From Pseudomonas sp. Irchel s3b2 (GTDB lineage: Bacteria > Pseudomonadota > Gammaproteobacteria > Pseudomonadales > Pseudomonadaceae), in assembly GCF_900187445.1 (NCBI RefSeq), contig NZ_FYEB01000004.1:349367-413366 (forward strand): a DNA stretch of 64,000 nucleotides, given 5' to 3'. The notes beneath the pieces are model-generated. The model was not told the DNA's origin and made no database searches. It was given only the letters and a program-made list of their open reading frames with translations. Positions 44,139 to 53,040 of this stretch are shown in pieces (the first letter of the stretch is position 1; every line of letters starts with the position of its first letter). The position numbers and the translations under genes are program-made.

Positions 44139-44156
44139 CAATACAATCAAAATATT
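44139..44156. promoter_or_regulatory. Candidate MocR operator
   Basis: ACAAT-N6-ATTGT, an inverted repeat within an AT-rich patch, lies between the divergent EamA and MocR genes about 20-30 bases before the regulator start. The position is given to within a few bases. Proposed as an autoregulatory site by location only. Confidence 0.4.
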
Positions 44157-44175
44157 GTCATGGATACACTTGCGC

Positions 44176-45507
44176 ATGCCTCGTTCTCGCTACAAATCAC
44201 TGGTGGATGCGTTTGCGGCGGATATCCGTTCCGGACGATTGTTGCCGGGCACGCGTTTGCCGACGCACCGTCAGTTGGCGGCAACCAAAGGGCTGGCTCT
44301 GGTGACCGCAACCCGGGTTTATGCGGAGCTTGAAGCCATGGGCCTGGTCAGCGGGGAAGCGGGGCGGGGGACGTTCGTCCGGGAAACTTCGTGGTCGCCT
44401 AACCAGGCAATCGACCAGCATGCCGTTGCCGCTGGCATGACCGACCTGAACTTCAACTATCCAGCGCTTCCCGGGCAGGCAGAACTGTTGCGCAATGCCC
44501 TGCGCCAGCTCGCAGCGGCCGGCGATCTGGAATCGCTGCTGCGCTACCAGCCACACGCCGGGCGCCCGCATGAACGCGCCTCTGTGGCACGCCATCTGCG
44601 CGTCCGGGGCCTGACGGTTGAGGCGGAGCAGGTGCTGATCGTCAACGGTGCCCAGCAGGGGCTGGCCGTGACGATGATGGCGCTGCTGCAACCCGGTGAT
44701 GTGATTGCGGCGGACGCGTTGACCTATTCAGGATTCAAGGCCCTGGCCGACTCACTGCACCTTGAAATCGTGCCCATTCCGGTGCTCGATCAAGGGCCTG
44801 ATCTGCAGGCGCTGGAAAGCCTGTGCCGGCATAGACGCGTGCGGGCCGTGTACACGATGCCGACCCTGCACAATCCGTTGGGATGGGTGATGAGTACCGA
44901 TCAACGCGAGTACCTGGTGACGATTGCGCGCCGGCATGGACTGCTGATCATCGAAGACGCCGCTTACGCGTTCCTGGCGGAGAATCCCCCCGCACCGCTG
45001 GCGGTACTCGCCCCCGAGAGGACGGTTTACGTGTCAGGGCTCTCCAAGAGTGTGGCTACCGGATTGCGCGTCGGCTTCGTCGTCGCCCCCCTCCAAAATG
45101 TGCCCGCGCTGGAGCGCACGATCAAAGCGACCACCTGGAATACCCCAGGCGTGATGACGGCGATCGCCACGACATGGCTCGACGACGGCACCGTCCTGCA
45201 ACTGGAAGCTGAAAAGCGCCGGGACGCGCAAGCGAGGCAAGTCGTGGCCGGCGAGGTACTGGCGGGACTGCACTGCATTCGCCATCCATCGTCGTATTTT
45301 CTTTGGCTGCCATTGTCGGAAGACGCCAGGGCCGACCAGATCGCCATGGCGTTGATGCGCGAAAACGTGTCGGTTTCCACCGCCGAACCGTTTGCCACCT
45401 CTGCCAACGTCCCGCATGCATTTCGCCTGGCGTTGGGCTCCGTGGAGATGGGCGCACTGAAGGAGGCGCTGGAAAAAGTGAAGTGGATGGTTGGGGCTTA
45501 TTCGTAG
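44176..45507 (+). CDS. MocR/PdxR-type GntR-aminotransferase regulator
   Basis: A 443-residue transcription factor: a GntR winged helix at about 1-70 (SRYKSLVDAFAADIRSGRL, then RLPTHRQLAATKGLALVTATRVY) joined to an aminotransferase class I fold domain. The pyridoxal-phosphate lysine is Lys291 in SGLSKSVATGLRVGF. MocR proteins sense PLP adducts or amino compounds and regulate adjacent genes, here probably the divergent EamA exporter. ATG 44176 (MPRSRYKS) is the first good start; a TTG two codons upstream is possible. Confidence 0.88.
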   Translation: MPRSRYKSLVDAFAADIRSGRLLPGTRLPTHRQLAATKGLALVTATRVYAELEAMGLVSGEAGRGTFVRETSWSPNQAIDQHAVAAGMTDLNFNYPALPGQAELLRNALRQLAAAGDLESLLRYQPHAGRPHERASVARHLRVRGLTVEAEQVLIVNGAQQGLAVTMMALLQPGDVIAADALTYSGFKALADSLHLEIVPIPVLDQGPDLQALESLCRHRRVRAVYTMPTLHNPLGWVMSTDQREYLVTIARRHGLLIIEDAAYAFLAENPPAPLAVLAPERTVYVSGLSKSVATGLRVGFVVAPLQNVPALERTIKATTWNTPGVMTAIATTWLDDGTVLQLEAEKRRDAQARQVVAGEVLAGLHCIRHPSSYFLWLPLSEDARADQIAMALMRENVSVSTAEPFATSANVPHAFRLALGSVEMGALKEALEKVKWMVGAYS

Positions 45508-45635
45508 CCAGCCCCTACAGACCGCATTTAACCCAGCACCTGGCGTAATCATCGATTATTTGCTTAAGTCCAGCTATTGCAGCCATACGGGTGCGGTACT
45601 TCAATTCCTGAAGGGCGCTTCAACCGGAGAATCCC

Positions 45636-46205
45636 ATGTTCCCCCGATTCCCGCGTTTCGCCGCATTACTCGCCATCCTCACGGTCGGCACCTTTTCCTG
45701 CGCCCAGGCCGTCGAATACACCCAGGTGAACACCACCGCCAGCAAGATCTCGTTCACCTATAACCAGTTCGGCTCCCGGGCGTACGGCACATTCGGCAAG
45801 TTCGACGCCACGCTCGATTTCGACACGCAAAACCCCGAAGCGGCGCACGCCAAGTTGACCATCGACCTTGCCAGCATCGACGCCGGGGGCAGCGATGCCA
45901 ACAGCGAACTGCAAAAGCCTGCCTGGTTCAACACGGCGGATTATCCGGTGGCGACCTTTGAATCGACCGCGGTGAAAGCACTGGGCGATCACCGTTACTT
46001 GATTACCGGCAACCTCACGCTCAGGGGCATGACGCGCGAGTTGCAGGTGAAGGTGCAGTTGAAGCCGGAACATGCCATCGGGATCTTCGATGGTGACATC
46101 GTTGTTAAACGCAGCGACTTCAAGATCGGGGAAGGGGAGTGGGCGGGTAATGTTGTCTCCAATGACATCAATATCCGCTTTCGCATCGTCGCGCCCGAGC
46201 AGTGA
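45636..46205 (+). CDS. YceI family periplasmic protein
   Basis: A 189-residue exported protein with a signal peptide (residues 1-25, ending CAQA) and the YceI lipocalin-like beta-barrel (VEYTQVNTTASKISFTYNQFGSRAYGTFGKFDATLDFD, with ITGNLTLRGMTREL as a family signature). YceI proteins bind polyisoprenoid-like lipids in the periplasm. CCGGAG precedes the ATG. It stands alone 77 bases before the acetyltransferase gene. Confidence 0.92.
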   Translation: MFPRFPRFAALLAILTVGTFSCAQAVEYTQVNTTASKISFTYNQFGSRAYGTFGKFDATLDFDTQNPEAAHAKLTIDLASIDAGGSDANSELQKPAWFNTADYPVATFESTAVKALGDHRYLITGNLTLRGMTRELQVKVQLKPEHAIGIFDGDIVVKRSDFKIGEGEWAGNVVSNDINIRFRIVAPEQ

Positions 46206-46282
46206 TTTTCCTGTGAGGGGCTCGATCTGTGACAATAGCGGGGCTGATGCTCAGCAAGCCTTAACCCGGAGTCAGAAACGCA

Positions 46283-46993
46283 ATGCCCCAGCTCACCCAC
46301 TTCGCCACCTCGTGCCCGGAGCCCATCAACAGCCAGATCCTGCAGATGGTCGTCGATAATCTGACCGACATCAGCATGGTGGGCATCGCGCCGAGCAACC
46401 CGTTGTACAACGTGTATCAATACACAGTGGGCTATGAGGTTCATCTCTACCTCGAAGCGCTCGGCGGCGCCAAAGGCATTGCTGTCGAACTGATCGTCGC
46501 AATGGACGATGAAGACCCTGAAAAGCTCATCGGCTTTCTGCTGTATCTGCCGGTCAAGGACGATCCCGAGGCGTGCGGCGTGGCATATATGGCGGTGCAG
46601 GCCAGCCATCGGCGTCGCGGCGTCGCGCGGGCGATGCTGCAAGACATGCTCGGTCGTTACCCGCATGCCGAACTGACCTGCACCGTCGCCAAAGTGCCCT
46701 GGTTCGAATCGATGGGCTTTCAAGTGCTGGGCGTGCGCGGCACTCAAGTGCTGATGAACACCCGTGATCACGGCACCGAAGGCTTGATGGGCTTGCTGGA
46801 TGTCACTTCGATCTACAGTTCTTTGGAGGTGCGGCAGATACATACGTATCTGCTGCAGAAACACGGCAAGCGGGCGATGATCGATGCAGAGAAGCAACGT
46901 GACCGTCATCTCGACCAAATGACGCGTACCGCCAAGGCGTTTGTGCTGAATCGTTTGGGCGAAACCGCAGTGCGCGGGCCTCGTCCCGTCTAG
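46283..46993 (+). CDS. GNAT family N-acetyltransferase
   Basis: A 236-residue protein with a GNAT domain at about 50-165: VAYMAVQASHRRRGVARAMLQDML carries the acetyl-CoA R-x-x-G-x-A loop, followed by PWFESMGFQVLGVRG. An additional ~70-residue helical C-terminus with several charged stretches lies beyond the domain. The substrate is unknown. CCCGGAG precedes the ATG. Confidence 0.83.
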   Translation: MPQLTHFATSCPEPINSQILQMVVDNLTDISMVGIAPSNPLYNVYQYTVGYEVHLYLEALGGAKGIAVELIVAMDDEDPEKLIGFLLYLPVKDDPEACGVAYMAVQASHRRRGVARAMLQDMLGRYPHAELTCTVAKVPWFESMGFQVLGVRGTQVLMNTRDHGTEGLMGLLDVTSIYSSLEVRQIHTYLLQKHGKRAMIDAEKQRDRHLDQMTRTAKAFVLNRLGETAVRGPRPV

Positions 46994-47310
46994 ACTGTTG
47001 AGTCCTTTCGGGCGCGCAGGCTGGCCGAGGCGTGATATTCTGTCGCACTAACTTGGTTTGACTTATTCAGTTCGCATGTCCACAGACGTGCAGACAGAAT
47101 CAATGTCGCTCAAAGTAGCTGAGCCAATAACGATAAAAATCAGTGCACGAGGGACATATAACTGAGGTCGATGGAGTCACGTCGGCCTTGTGTGCCCACC
47201 TTCAAATCCTTGTGAGTGCATAAACCCCGGCACGCTGCCTGCGTACCCGTGAACAGGGTTGCTCATGATCGAGGATTGAAAGCGGAAGACGTTTATCATA
47301 GGTGCTACAG
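46994..47310. other. Upstream region of mqo, nothing definite
   Basis: This 317-bp gap must hold the mqo promoter. I see no repeat, terminator or small gene. A TTGACTTATTC stretch near 47057 could be part of a promoter but lacks a convincing partner. Confidence 0.4.
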
Positions 47311-48957
47311 ATGTTTAAGAAACTGAACACGGCCCTGCTGGGGCTGGCTTTGTCGATGGGGATCACGTCCGCCTACGCGGAAGAGACAAAGAAAGTCGAT
47401 GTGCTGCTCATTGGCGGCGGCATCATGAGTGCAACCCTGGGTGTGTGGCTCAATGAGCTGGAACCCGGTCTGTCGATGGAAATGGTCGAGCGCCTCGACG
47501 GCGTCGCCCAGGAAAGCTCCAACGGCTGGAACAACGCCGGTACCGGTCACTCCGCCCTGGCCGAGTTGAACTACACCCCGGAAGACGATAAGGGCAACGT
47601 CCAGATCGCAAAAGCCGTTGAAATCAACGAAGCCTTCCAGATCTCCCGTCAGTTCTGGGCCTGGCAAGTTCAGCAAGGCGTGCTGAAAAACCCGCGTTCG
47701 TTCATCAACTCCACTCCGCACATGAGCTTCGTGTGGGGCGATGACAACATCAAGTTCCTGAAAAAGCGCTACGAAGCCCTGCAAGCGAGCCCGCTGTTCG
47801 CCGGCATGCAGTACTCCGAAGACCCGGCTGTGATCAAGAAGTGGGTTCCGCTGATGATGGAAGGGCGTGACCCGAACCAGAAAGTCGCGGCCACCTGGAG
47901 CCCGATCGGCACCGACATGAACTTTGGCGAGATCACCCGCCAGTTCGTCGCGCACCTGCAAACCACGCCGAAGTTCGACTTGAAACTGTCTAGCGAAGTG
48001 CAAGACATCACCAAGAACGAAGACGGCAGCTGGCGCGTCAGCTACAAAAACCTGAAAGACGGCACCAAAACCGAAACCGACGCCAAATTCGTCTTCATCG
48101 GTGCGGGCGGCGGTGCACTGCACCTGCTGCAGAAGTCCGGCATTCCTGAAGCCAAGGAATACGCAGGCTTCCCGGTCGGCGGCTCGTTCCTCGTGACCGA
48201 AAACCCGACCCTGGCCGAACAACACCTGGCCAAGGCCTATGGCAAAGCCTCCGTTGGCGCACCGCCAATGTCGGTTCCGCACCTGGACACCCGTGTTCTG
48301 GACGGCAAGCGCGTCATCCTGTTTGGCCCATTCGCGACCTTCAGCACCAAGTTCCTGAAAGAAGGTTCGTACCTGGACCTGCTGACCACCACGACCACGC
48401 ACAACGTGTGGCCAATGACCAAGGTCGGCATCAAGGAATACCCGCTGGTCGAGTACCTTGCAGGCCAACTGATGCTGTCTGACGAAGACCGCCTCAACGC
48501 CCTGAAAGAATACTTCCCGAACGCGAAAGCCGAAGACTGGCGTCTGTGGCAAGCCGGCCAACGCGTGCAAATCATCAAGCGTGATGAAGCCGCTGGTGGC
48601 GTGCTGAAACTGGGCACCGAGATTGTTGCTTCTGCTGACGGCACTATTGCTGGTCTGCTGGGCGCATCGCCAGGCGCTTCGACTGCTGCGCCGATCATGC
48701 TGACCGTGCTGCAGAAAGTGTTCAAGGACAAGGTTGCGACCCCAGCCTGGCAGGAAAAACTGCATCAGATCGTGCCTAGCTATGGCACTCAACTGAACAG
48801 CAATCCTGCGAAAGTGGCTGAAGAGTGGGCTTATACCGCTAAGGTACTTGAGCTGACTCCGCCGCCGGTGATTGGTCAGGTGGCGGCTCCGGCTACTGCT
48901 CCGGCCGCTCCGGCTAAGGCGCCGAAGGCTAATGCTGCGACGGATATGGCTTTGTAA
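47311..48957 (+). CDS. mqo: Malate:quinone oxidoreductase, exported type
   Basis: A 548-residue FAD enzyme that oxidises malate to oxaloacetate and reduces quinone. The FAD-binding motif is [19 protein letters not shown], followed by [25 protein letters not shown] and [11 protein letters not shown], all typical of Mqo. Unusually, residues 1-23 ([23 protein letters not shown]) form a signal peptide and the C-terminus is an Ala/Pro-rich tail. P. aeruginosa PA3452 has the same exported form. ATG 47311 follows AGGTG. A terminator follows at 48974. Confidence 0.94.
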   Translation: MFKKLNTALLGLALSMGITSAYAEETKKVDVLLIGGGIMSATLGVWLNELEPGLSMEMVERLDGVAQESSNGWNNAGTGHSALAELNYTPEDDKGNVQIAKAVEINEAFQISRQFWAWQVQQGVLKNPRSFINSTPHMSFVWGDDNIKFLKKRYEALQASPLFAGMQYSEDPAVIKKWVPLMMEGRDPNQKVAATWSPIGTDMNFGEITRQFVAHLQTTPKFDLKLSSEVQDITKNEDGSWRVSYKNLKDGTKTETDAKFVFIGAGGGALHLLQKSGIPEAKEYAGFPVGGSFLVTENPTLAEQHLAKAYGKASVGAPPMSVPHLDTRVLDGKRVILFGPFATFSTKFLKEGSYLDLLTTTTTHNVWPMTKVGIKEYPLVEYLAGQLMLSDEDRLNALKEYFPNAKAEDWRLWQAGQRVQIIKRDEAAGGVLKLGTEIVASADGTIAGLLGASPGASTAAPIMLTVLQKVFKDKVATPAWQEKLHQIVPSYGTQLNSNPAKVAEEWAYTAKVLELTPPPVIGQVAAPATAPAAPAKAPKANAATDMAL

Positions 48958-48973
48958 GTAGAAGCGTAATCGG

Positions 48974-49012
48974 AAAGCCCACTGGATCGGTGACGGTCAG
49001 TGGGCTTTTTTG
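48974..49012 (+). terminator. Terminator, repeated copy 1
   Basis: AAAGCCCACT and AGTGGGCTTT form the stem around a loop containing GGTGACGG, followed by T6 in total. It ends the mqo transcript and recurs nearly unchanged at 49925 and 61685. Confidence 0.88.
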
Positions 49013-49189
49013 TGGGCGGAGTTCAATTTCTGAGATTCGCGAAAATTGCAGATGCCGACCCCATGGTAGATGCTATGTTATGGGCTTGCCGCGCCGACAC
49101 GGTGCGTATCGTTTTCCAACTGCAACAATAAATAAAGTCCAAGGGCTCGGATAACTTTCGGCAAGTGATAATTATAGGGAAATAGATCA

Positions 49190-49594
49190 ATGCCTGATGC
49201 GGTTTTTGTCAGTAGGACCATTTTGTTTGGAGATTGTGATCCCGCTGGAGTGGTTTACACTCCACGATTTTCATATTTTGCAACAGAGGCTATATATGTA
49301 GCACTTGATAAGTGGCTAGGAGCGCCCGGGCTTAGAACCCTGATGGGGTTTGATATATTGCCACCAGTACGCGCCATGTCATTTGAGTTGCTGGCTCCTG
49401 TAACGTGGGACGATGAATTGAATATTAAGGTTGGTGTGGCAAAGTTAGGCGTTCACTCGTTCACCTTTTTGATTGAGGGGTTTCTCAGTAACGGAACATT
49501 ATCTTTTGTCGCGAATATCACTCATGTGTGTGTCTCGCCAGAAACCAAAGAGATTGTCGACATTCCAGCACCGCTGAGAGCGCTTCTTTCATGA
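49190..49594 (+). CDS. Hotdog-fold acyl-CoA thioesterase
   Basis: A 134-residue protein matching the 4-hydroxybenzoyl-CoA thioesterase/YbgC type of hotdog fold. The motif FGDCDPAGVVYTPRF holds catalytic Asp17. It would hydrolyse an acyl- or aroyl-CoA in the cytoplasm. The gene uses more AT-rich codons than its surroundings, suggesting acquisition by transfer. No biosynthetic partner lies adjacent. It is enclosed between two copies of the same terminator hairpin (48974 and 49925). Confidence 0.85.
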   Translation: MPDAVFVSRTILFGDCDPAGVVYTPRFSYFATEAIYVALDKWLGAPGLRTLMGFDILPPVRAMSFELLAPVTWDDELNIKVGVAKLGVHSFTFLIEGFLSNGTLSFVANITHVCVSPETKEIVDIPAPLRALLS

Positions 49595-49876
49595 CTCGCC
49601 GGAAATAGCCCCTGCAAAAATTGATCTCAGCGGTTTGCTTCTAGTGCCTCAAACAATTCTTCTTGAGCAAAAGGGGATGGATTCTGAGGAATCCCCGATT
49701 TTCTTACAGTAAATCAAGAAGTCAGGAATTGAAGAGGCCTGCATGGGTCGGCAGCTTGTATTGCACCACACAAAAACAAGACCCCGATCCCATGCGGGCT
49801 ATCCGATTCTTACTTGACGCGCTCGCCCAAGCACACTCGTCATCGTGTCATTCGAAACAACTGAATTCCGCGTCTA

Positions 49877-49908
49877 GTCCTGAAACAGGTGTAAACCTTA
49901 TTCAGGAC
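49877..49908. repeat. Short hairpin with GTCCTGAA arms
   Basis: GTCCTGAA and TTCAGGAC are perfect arms around a 16-base loop. The left portion, TCCTGAAACAGGTGTAAACC, recurs at 61738-61758 next to another terminator copy. Apart from these two hairpins and the REP-like sequence at 50018, the 494-bp gap 49595-50088 contains nothing I can support. Confidence 0.6.
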
Positions 49909-49924
49909 GCGACAAGGCCTTGTC

Positions 49925-49963
49925 AAAAGCCCACTGAACCGGTGACGGTCAGTGGGCTTTTTT
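49925..49963 (+). terminator. Terminator, repeated copy 2
   Basis: This is the same stem AAAGCCCACT/AGTGGGCTTT and GGTGACGG loop as at 48974 and 61685, with the T-run on the plus strand. There is no obvious gene immediately upstream, so it looks like a transplanted copy. Confidence 0.85.
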
Positions 49964-50017
49964 GTGTCTGGAATTCGATCTTGCAGATTACGAAATGCTA
50001 AGGCTGACGATTTTTTT

Positions 50018-50081
50018 GTGGCGAGGGGGCTTGTCGGAACGCCGCATCGCCCCGCGGGGCTGCGAAGCAGTCGCAGAAAAG
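50018..50081. repeat. REP-like sequence
   Basis: TTGTGGCGAGGGGGCTTGTC followed by GGGGCTGCGAAGCAGTCGC matches the form of a common Pseudomonas REP unit, here partly degraded. Confidence 0.6.
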
Positions 50082-50088
50082 TAAACGA

Positions 50089-50712
50089 TCATTCAACGTC
50101 GTACATCAATTCCAAGCTTTTTATCCATTCATCTGTAGCGTTGAATCTTGCGTAATAAATTTCCCTTTCTGCTCCGCTTAAATTAGTAAAAAACGGGGAG
50201 AAGTAATTGTCGTTGTAATAGCCCTGGGCGCCTTGCATATCGTCTGACCACCACGAAGGGTTGTACCCCTCAAACGCTATCCAGGGTGGCGGAACAGCCA
50301 GTCTTTCGCTCTGAATGATGCTCAGAAACTCAACGCTGTTCGTAACCATCCGAATCGTTGCGGAATTAAATTCCCCGTCGGATCTGAAATAGATCAGGTG
50401 CTGGTTCTCTCGGATGTCGAAATAGCGTTTTACGGGAAGATCGTTGAATGGTTTTTCAGTTTTGAACCTGAAATTCGATCCGACGAGTACCGAAAATTTA
50501 TGAACGTCTTCATCGCCGATTAAAAAAGCAGAGTAATAGGCCGAGACACCGAAATCCTCCAAAGACGCCACTTGCGGATAGTCGGTCAGAGGCCGAGTGA
50601 GGCGTGATAAATGCTCAGTAAAAACTGACTTCAACTCTGGTATGGAATAGCCGGCGACTTGCTCTTGCGCACCGCGCCTGATGAGGGTTTTGACGCGACG
50701 GAAAATGCTCAT
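50089..50712 (-). CDS. Hypothetical protein, possible immunity-type
   Basis: I do not recognise the family. The 207-residue product is soluble, rich in aromatic and acidic residues, with no signal peptide or membrane segment. Segments such as YFDIRENQHLIYFRSDG and WWSDDMQGAQGYYNDNYFSPFF suggest a compact alpha/beta fold. GAGGAT precedes ATG 50712. It lies 29 bases downstream of the 99-residue gene at 50741, probably in one operon. Small, orphan, acidic proteins in lower-GC patches are often immunity proteins of lost toxins; that is only an inference. Confidence 0.6.
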   Translation of the reverse strand: MSIFRRVKTLIRRGAQEQVAGYSIPELKSVFTEHLSRLTRPLTDYPQVASLEDFGVSAYYSAFLIGDEDVHKFSVLVGSNFRFKTEKPFNDLPVKRYFDIRENQHLIYFRSDGEFNSATIRMVTNSVEFLSIIQSERLAVPPPWIAFEGYNPSWWSDDMQGAQGYYNDNYFSPFFTNLSGAEREIYYARFNATDEWIKSLELMYDVE

Positions 50713-50740
50713 TCCCAATCCTCAATCCTGAGATCACCAA

Positions 50741-51040
50741 TCAATTCTGTTCGTTTTTGAGCGCTGACAGATACGCGTGCTGCTCTGCAATCCACGCCTC
50801 CGGGTAGGGTTCCGAGTCCTCAGGAAACTCAGTTCGATACGTTCCGAAATCCAGAAAGTCGTAGTAAATCTGCATCGCTTCAATGTGGGATCTCGCCCAG
50901 AAAACCCATACACATTCACTGCCGGGCTCGTTCAGGTTTCTGGCGGCATCACCGGTAGGGCCCAGGGAGATGCAGGAGGGAAGCAGTTGGCCGTCTTCGT
51001 CAGGGGAACGCCAGATTTCGTGGTAGTAACTGTTGGGCAT
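50741..51040 (-). CDS. Small acidic hypothetical protein
   Basis: A 99-residue soluble acidic protein starting MPNSYYHEIWRSPDEDGQLL, with VWVFWARSHIEAMQIYYDFLDFG in the middle. The family is not recognised. No signal peptide or catalytic motif is apparent. It is the first gene of a likely two-gene unit with 50089-50712 and, like it, has lower GC than the flanking chromosome. The ATG has a weak ribosome site. An immunity-type role is possible but unproven. Confidence 0.6.
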   Translation of the reverse strand: MPNSYYHEIWRSPDEDGQLLPSCISLGPTGDAARNLNEPGSECVWVFWARSHIEAMQIYYDFLDFGTYRTEFPEDSEPYPEAWIAEQHAYLSALKNEQN

Positions 51041-51313
51041 TAGGAGTGCTGTATCGATCAGGATGGGCGATTTATGGCATGCATAGCGTTTAATCTCAAG
51101 TATCCGGTATCTACCTTGCGAGATAACGTGGAAAAGCTCGATTTCTTCGGTTCTTTCTTTAAGAGATATTGATCTGTAAACGGTTCTACAAATTTTTCCT
51201 TGCTCGACATTGCTTTATCAGAAATGGGTGTCTATTGTTCAATAAGAAGTTTTCAAAAAAATTAACTTTTTTAGTGTCTCTAATATTTGTTAGACATGGC
51301 TGGAGGGGGTTTA

Positions 51314-51676
51314 GTGAAGGTTGATATAGTGTAGGTTCACAATCATGGCGACTCTAAAGAGGAATATGTCCTGTTGAAGGTTAAAGAGGATTGTGATATT
51401 GGTCGCTATCAGTTGTGTGATTCCACTTATACCGCTGATGGAGCAGTATCGAATAAGTTACGCCATACGTATTGGTTTCCAGATAAGGAGATGAAGAAAG
51501 GAGATCTAATATCTGTGTGGACTAAAGACGGAACTAATGTAACCAAAAAAAATGCCTCTGGAACCCCAGTCCATAGATTTTATTGGGGGTTGGCGAAGGC
51601 GATTTGGAATAACGATGGGGACTGCGCTGTGTTGCAGCACGTTGCTACTTGGCAGCTTTTTAAAGCCAAAGGGTGA
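51314..51676 (+). pseudogene. Hypothetical gene with in-frame stop after six codons
   Basis: GGAGGGGG (51302-51309) precedes a GTG at 51314 that starts VKVDIV and then meets TAG at 51332. The same frame continues open as VHNHGDSKEEYVLLKVKEDC and on to VATWQLFKAKG. The ideal ribosome site and in-frame continuation suggest one ~120-residue protein interrupted by a nonsense change. Alternatively, translation restarts at the TTG at 51374, giving 100 residues. The fold looks like a small beta-rich domain with a YWGLAKAIWNNDGD segment. Family not named; base composition is lower GC. Confidence 0.5.
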
Positions 51677-51710
51677 CTCCCAAAGGCACAATCGCGTAAG
51701 GGAAAGTGCT

Positions 51711-51760
51711 AAAGGGGATAGTCTGTTTCTTAAATATGAAAATAAAACAGTCCCCTTTTT
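51711..51760 (+). terminator. Terminator-like hairpin
   Basis: AAAGGGGA and TCCCCTTT arms, with inner complementary stretches, are followed by a T-run. This would end transcription from the preceding interrupted gene. Confidence 0.5.
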
Positions 51761-51986
51761 TTGGGTCAAACGTCTGTATTGGCCGCTTTCTGCCCTGCGT
51801 GAAGTGCAGCAACAGATCATGCTTAGATGTTGGGGTGGTAAAAAATGATACTGGTTGCGACGGCCGTTGCAGCAGGAACTTCAGGGTATTGACCAGGTCA
51901 ATAGCGGCCCTGTATCGGAAATGCCGAGCAGCGCTGTGGTCTGTTTTACGGCAGTGCCGTCCGAGTCCAGTCGAGTCCGCTCCCTG

Positions 51987-52751
51987 ATGCCAACCAAGAG
52001 TTTTCTGCCGGGCCTCATCCTGGTGTTCTGCGCCGTCGCGTCGTTTTGTTCTGTCGCTGCCGAGCGAAGAGCACCCGCGCAAAGCAACAGCGCGTCAACC
52101 ACCCTGATCGAAACAGCCTCGCGACAGTATGAAAATGGCCAACTGGAGCAGGCCGCCGCCACGCTGGAGCGTGCTCTGCATATCCAGCCGAACAATCCCG
52201 CGACTCTGCATTACCTTGGTGTACTGCGTCTTCAGCAGGGGCAATACCAGCAGGCTGAAACCTTGGCGGTGCGCTCGAACATGCGGGTTGGTCGCAACGT
52301 CGAGTTGCGCAACCGCAACTTCCAATTGATCCAGGCGGCGCAGCAGGCCCAATCTTCGGGTACCCCACCCAATGCCAAAGAGGGCCTGGTTACAGTACAG
52401 AAGGGGCTGGAAGAGGAGATCCAAAGACGCCACGAAGTGGAAATGGCGGTTGTTGAGCAATCCACTCCGGACACTGGGCGCGACGCTGATAACTTCGCCA
52501 GCGCAGAGACAGATCGGGTTTCGGATGCACCGACGGCTGGCAGAGCCGAGCCCGAAGGAAAATTGCAAATGGGTAATGTCGAGCCAGAGCGGGCGTACGC
52601 TGAGGTTGAAATTCCCCGCGGCCATATGCCGCCTCCGGGTAAATGCCGAGTTTGGTTTCCTGATCGTCCGCCGGGGCATCAGCCTGCACCCGGCAAATGC
52701 AAGAAGCTGCGACATCGGGTTCCCTCAGGAGCCTACCTGGTGCGCGGTTGA
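51987..52751 (+). CDS. Secreted TPR protein with Pro/Gly/Cys tail
   Basis: A 254-residue exported protein (signal peptide ending near CSVAA). Residues ~35-100 form TPR-like helices (YENGQLEQAAATLERALHIQP, then TLHYLGVLRLQQGQYQQAE). The C-terminus has a duplicated motif, GHMPPPGKCRVW and GHQPAPGKC, found in small envelope proteins of many Gram-negatives. It is probably periplasmic or outer-membrane-associated and acts as a protein-interaction scaffold (inference). ATG 51987 (MPTKSFLP) is preferred over the upstream in-frame start because it places the signal peptide at the N-terminus. Confidence 0.72.
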   Translation: MPTKSFLPGLILVFCAVASFCSVAAERRAPAQSNSASTTLIETASRQYENGQLEQAAATLERALHIQPNNPATLHYLGVLRLQQGQYQQAETLAVRSNMRVGRNVELRNRNFQLIQAAQQAQSSGTPPNAKEGLVTVQKGLEEEIQRRHEVEMAVVEQSTPDTGRDADNFASAETDRVSDAPTAGRAEPEGKLQMGNVEPERAYAEVEIPRGHMPPPGKCRVWFPDRPPGHQPAPGKCKKLRHRVPSGAYLVRG

Positions 52752-53040
52752 GTTTCTGAATGTCCACAGCCGATTACAGCCATTGGTGACGGGTAGCAAT
52801 CGACCCCAAAGCAGGCAATCAGAAAATCTGCTTCGCCAGTATCGCCATAAAAACTCGAATGAAAGACTGGCGATTGCCCCTTAACCCCGAATGCTGGAAT
52901 GGCCCGGTTAAAAAGTGATCGATTCGATCGGGTCTTTTCGCCGAAAGCTGCCGATCATCCCGGGCAGCTTCCGGACCCATTGCGGACTCTGAAGAGCGTG
53001 GCCCAGGTTTGATGCGTGCGGCAGTTCTCATACCACGAGT

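Noticed and set aside
49663..50001. 112-codon plus-strand frame containing a terminator hairpin
   Set aside because: It runs through the repeated terminator and degenerate DNA; composition is not protein-like.
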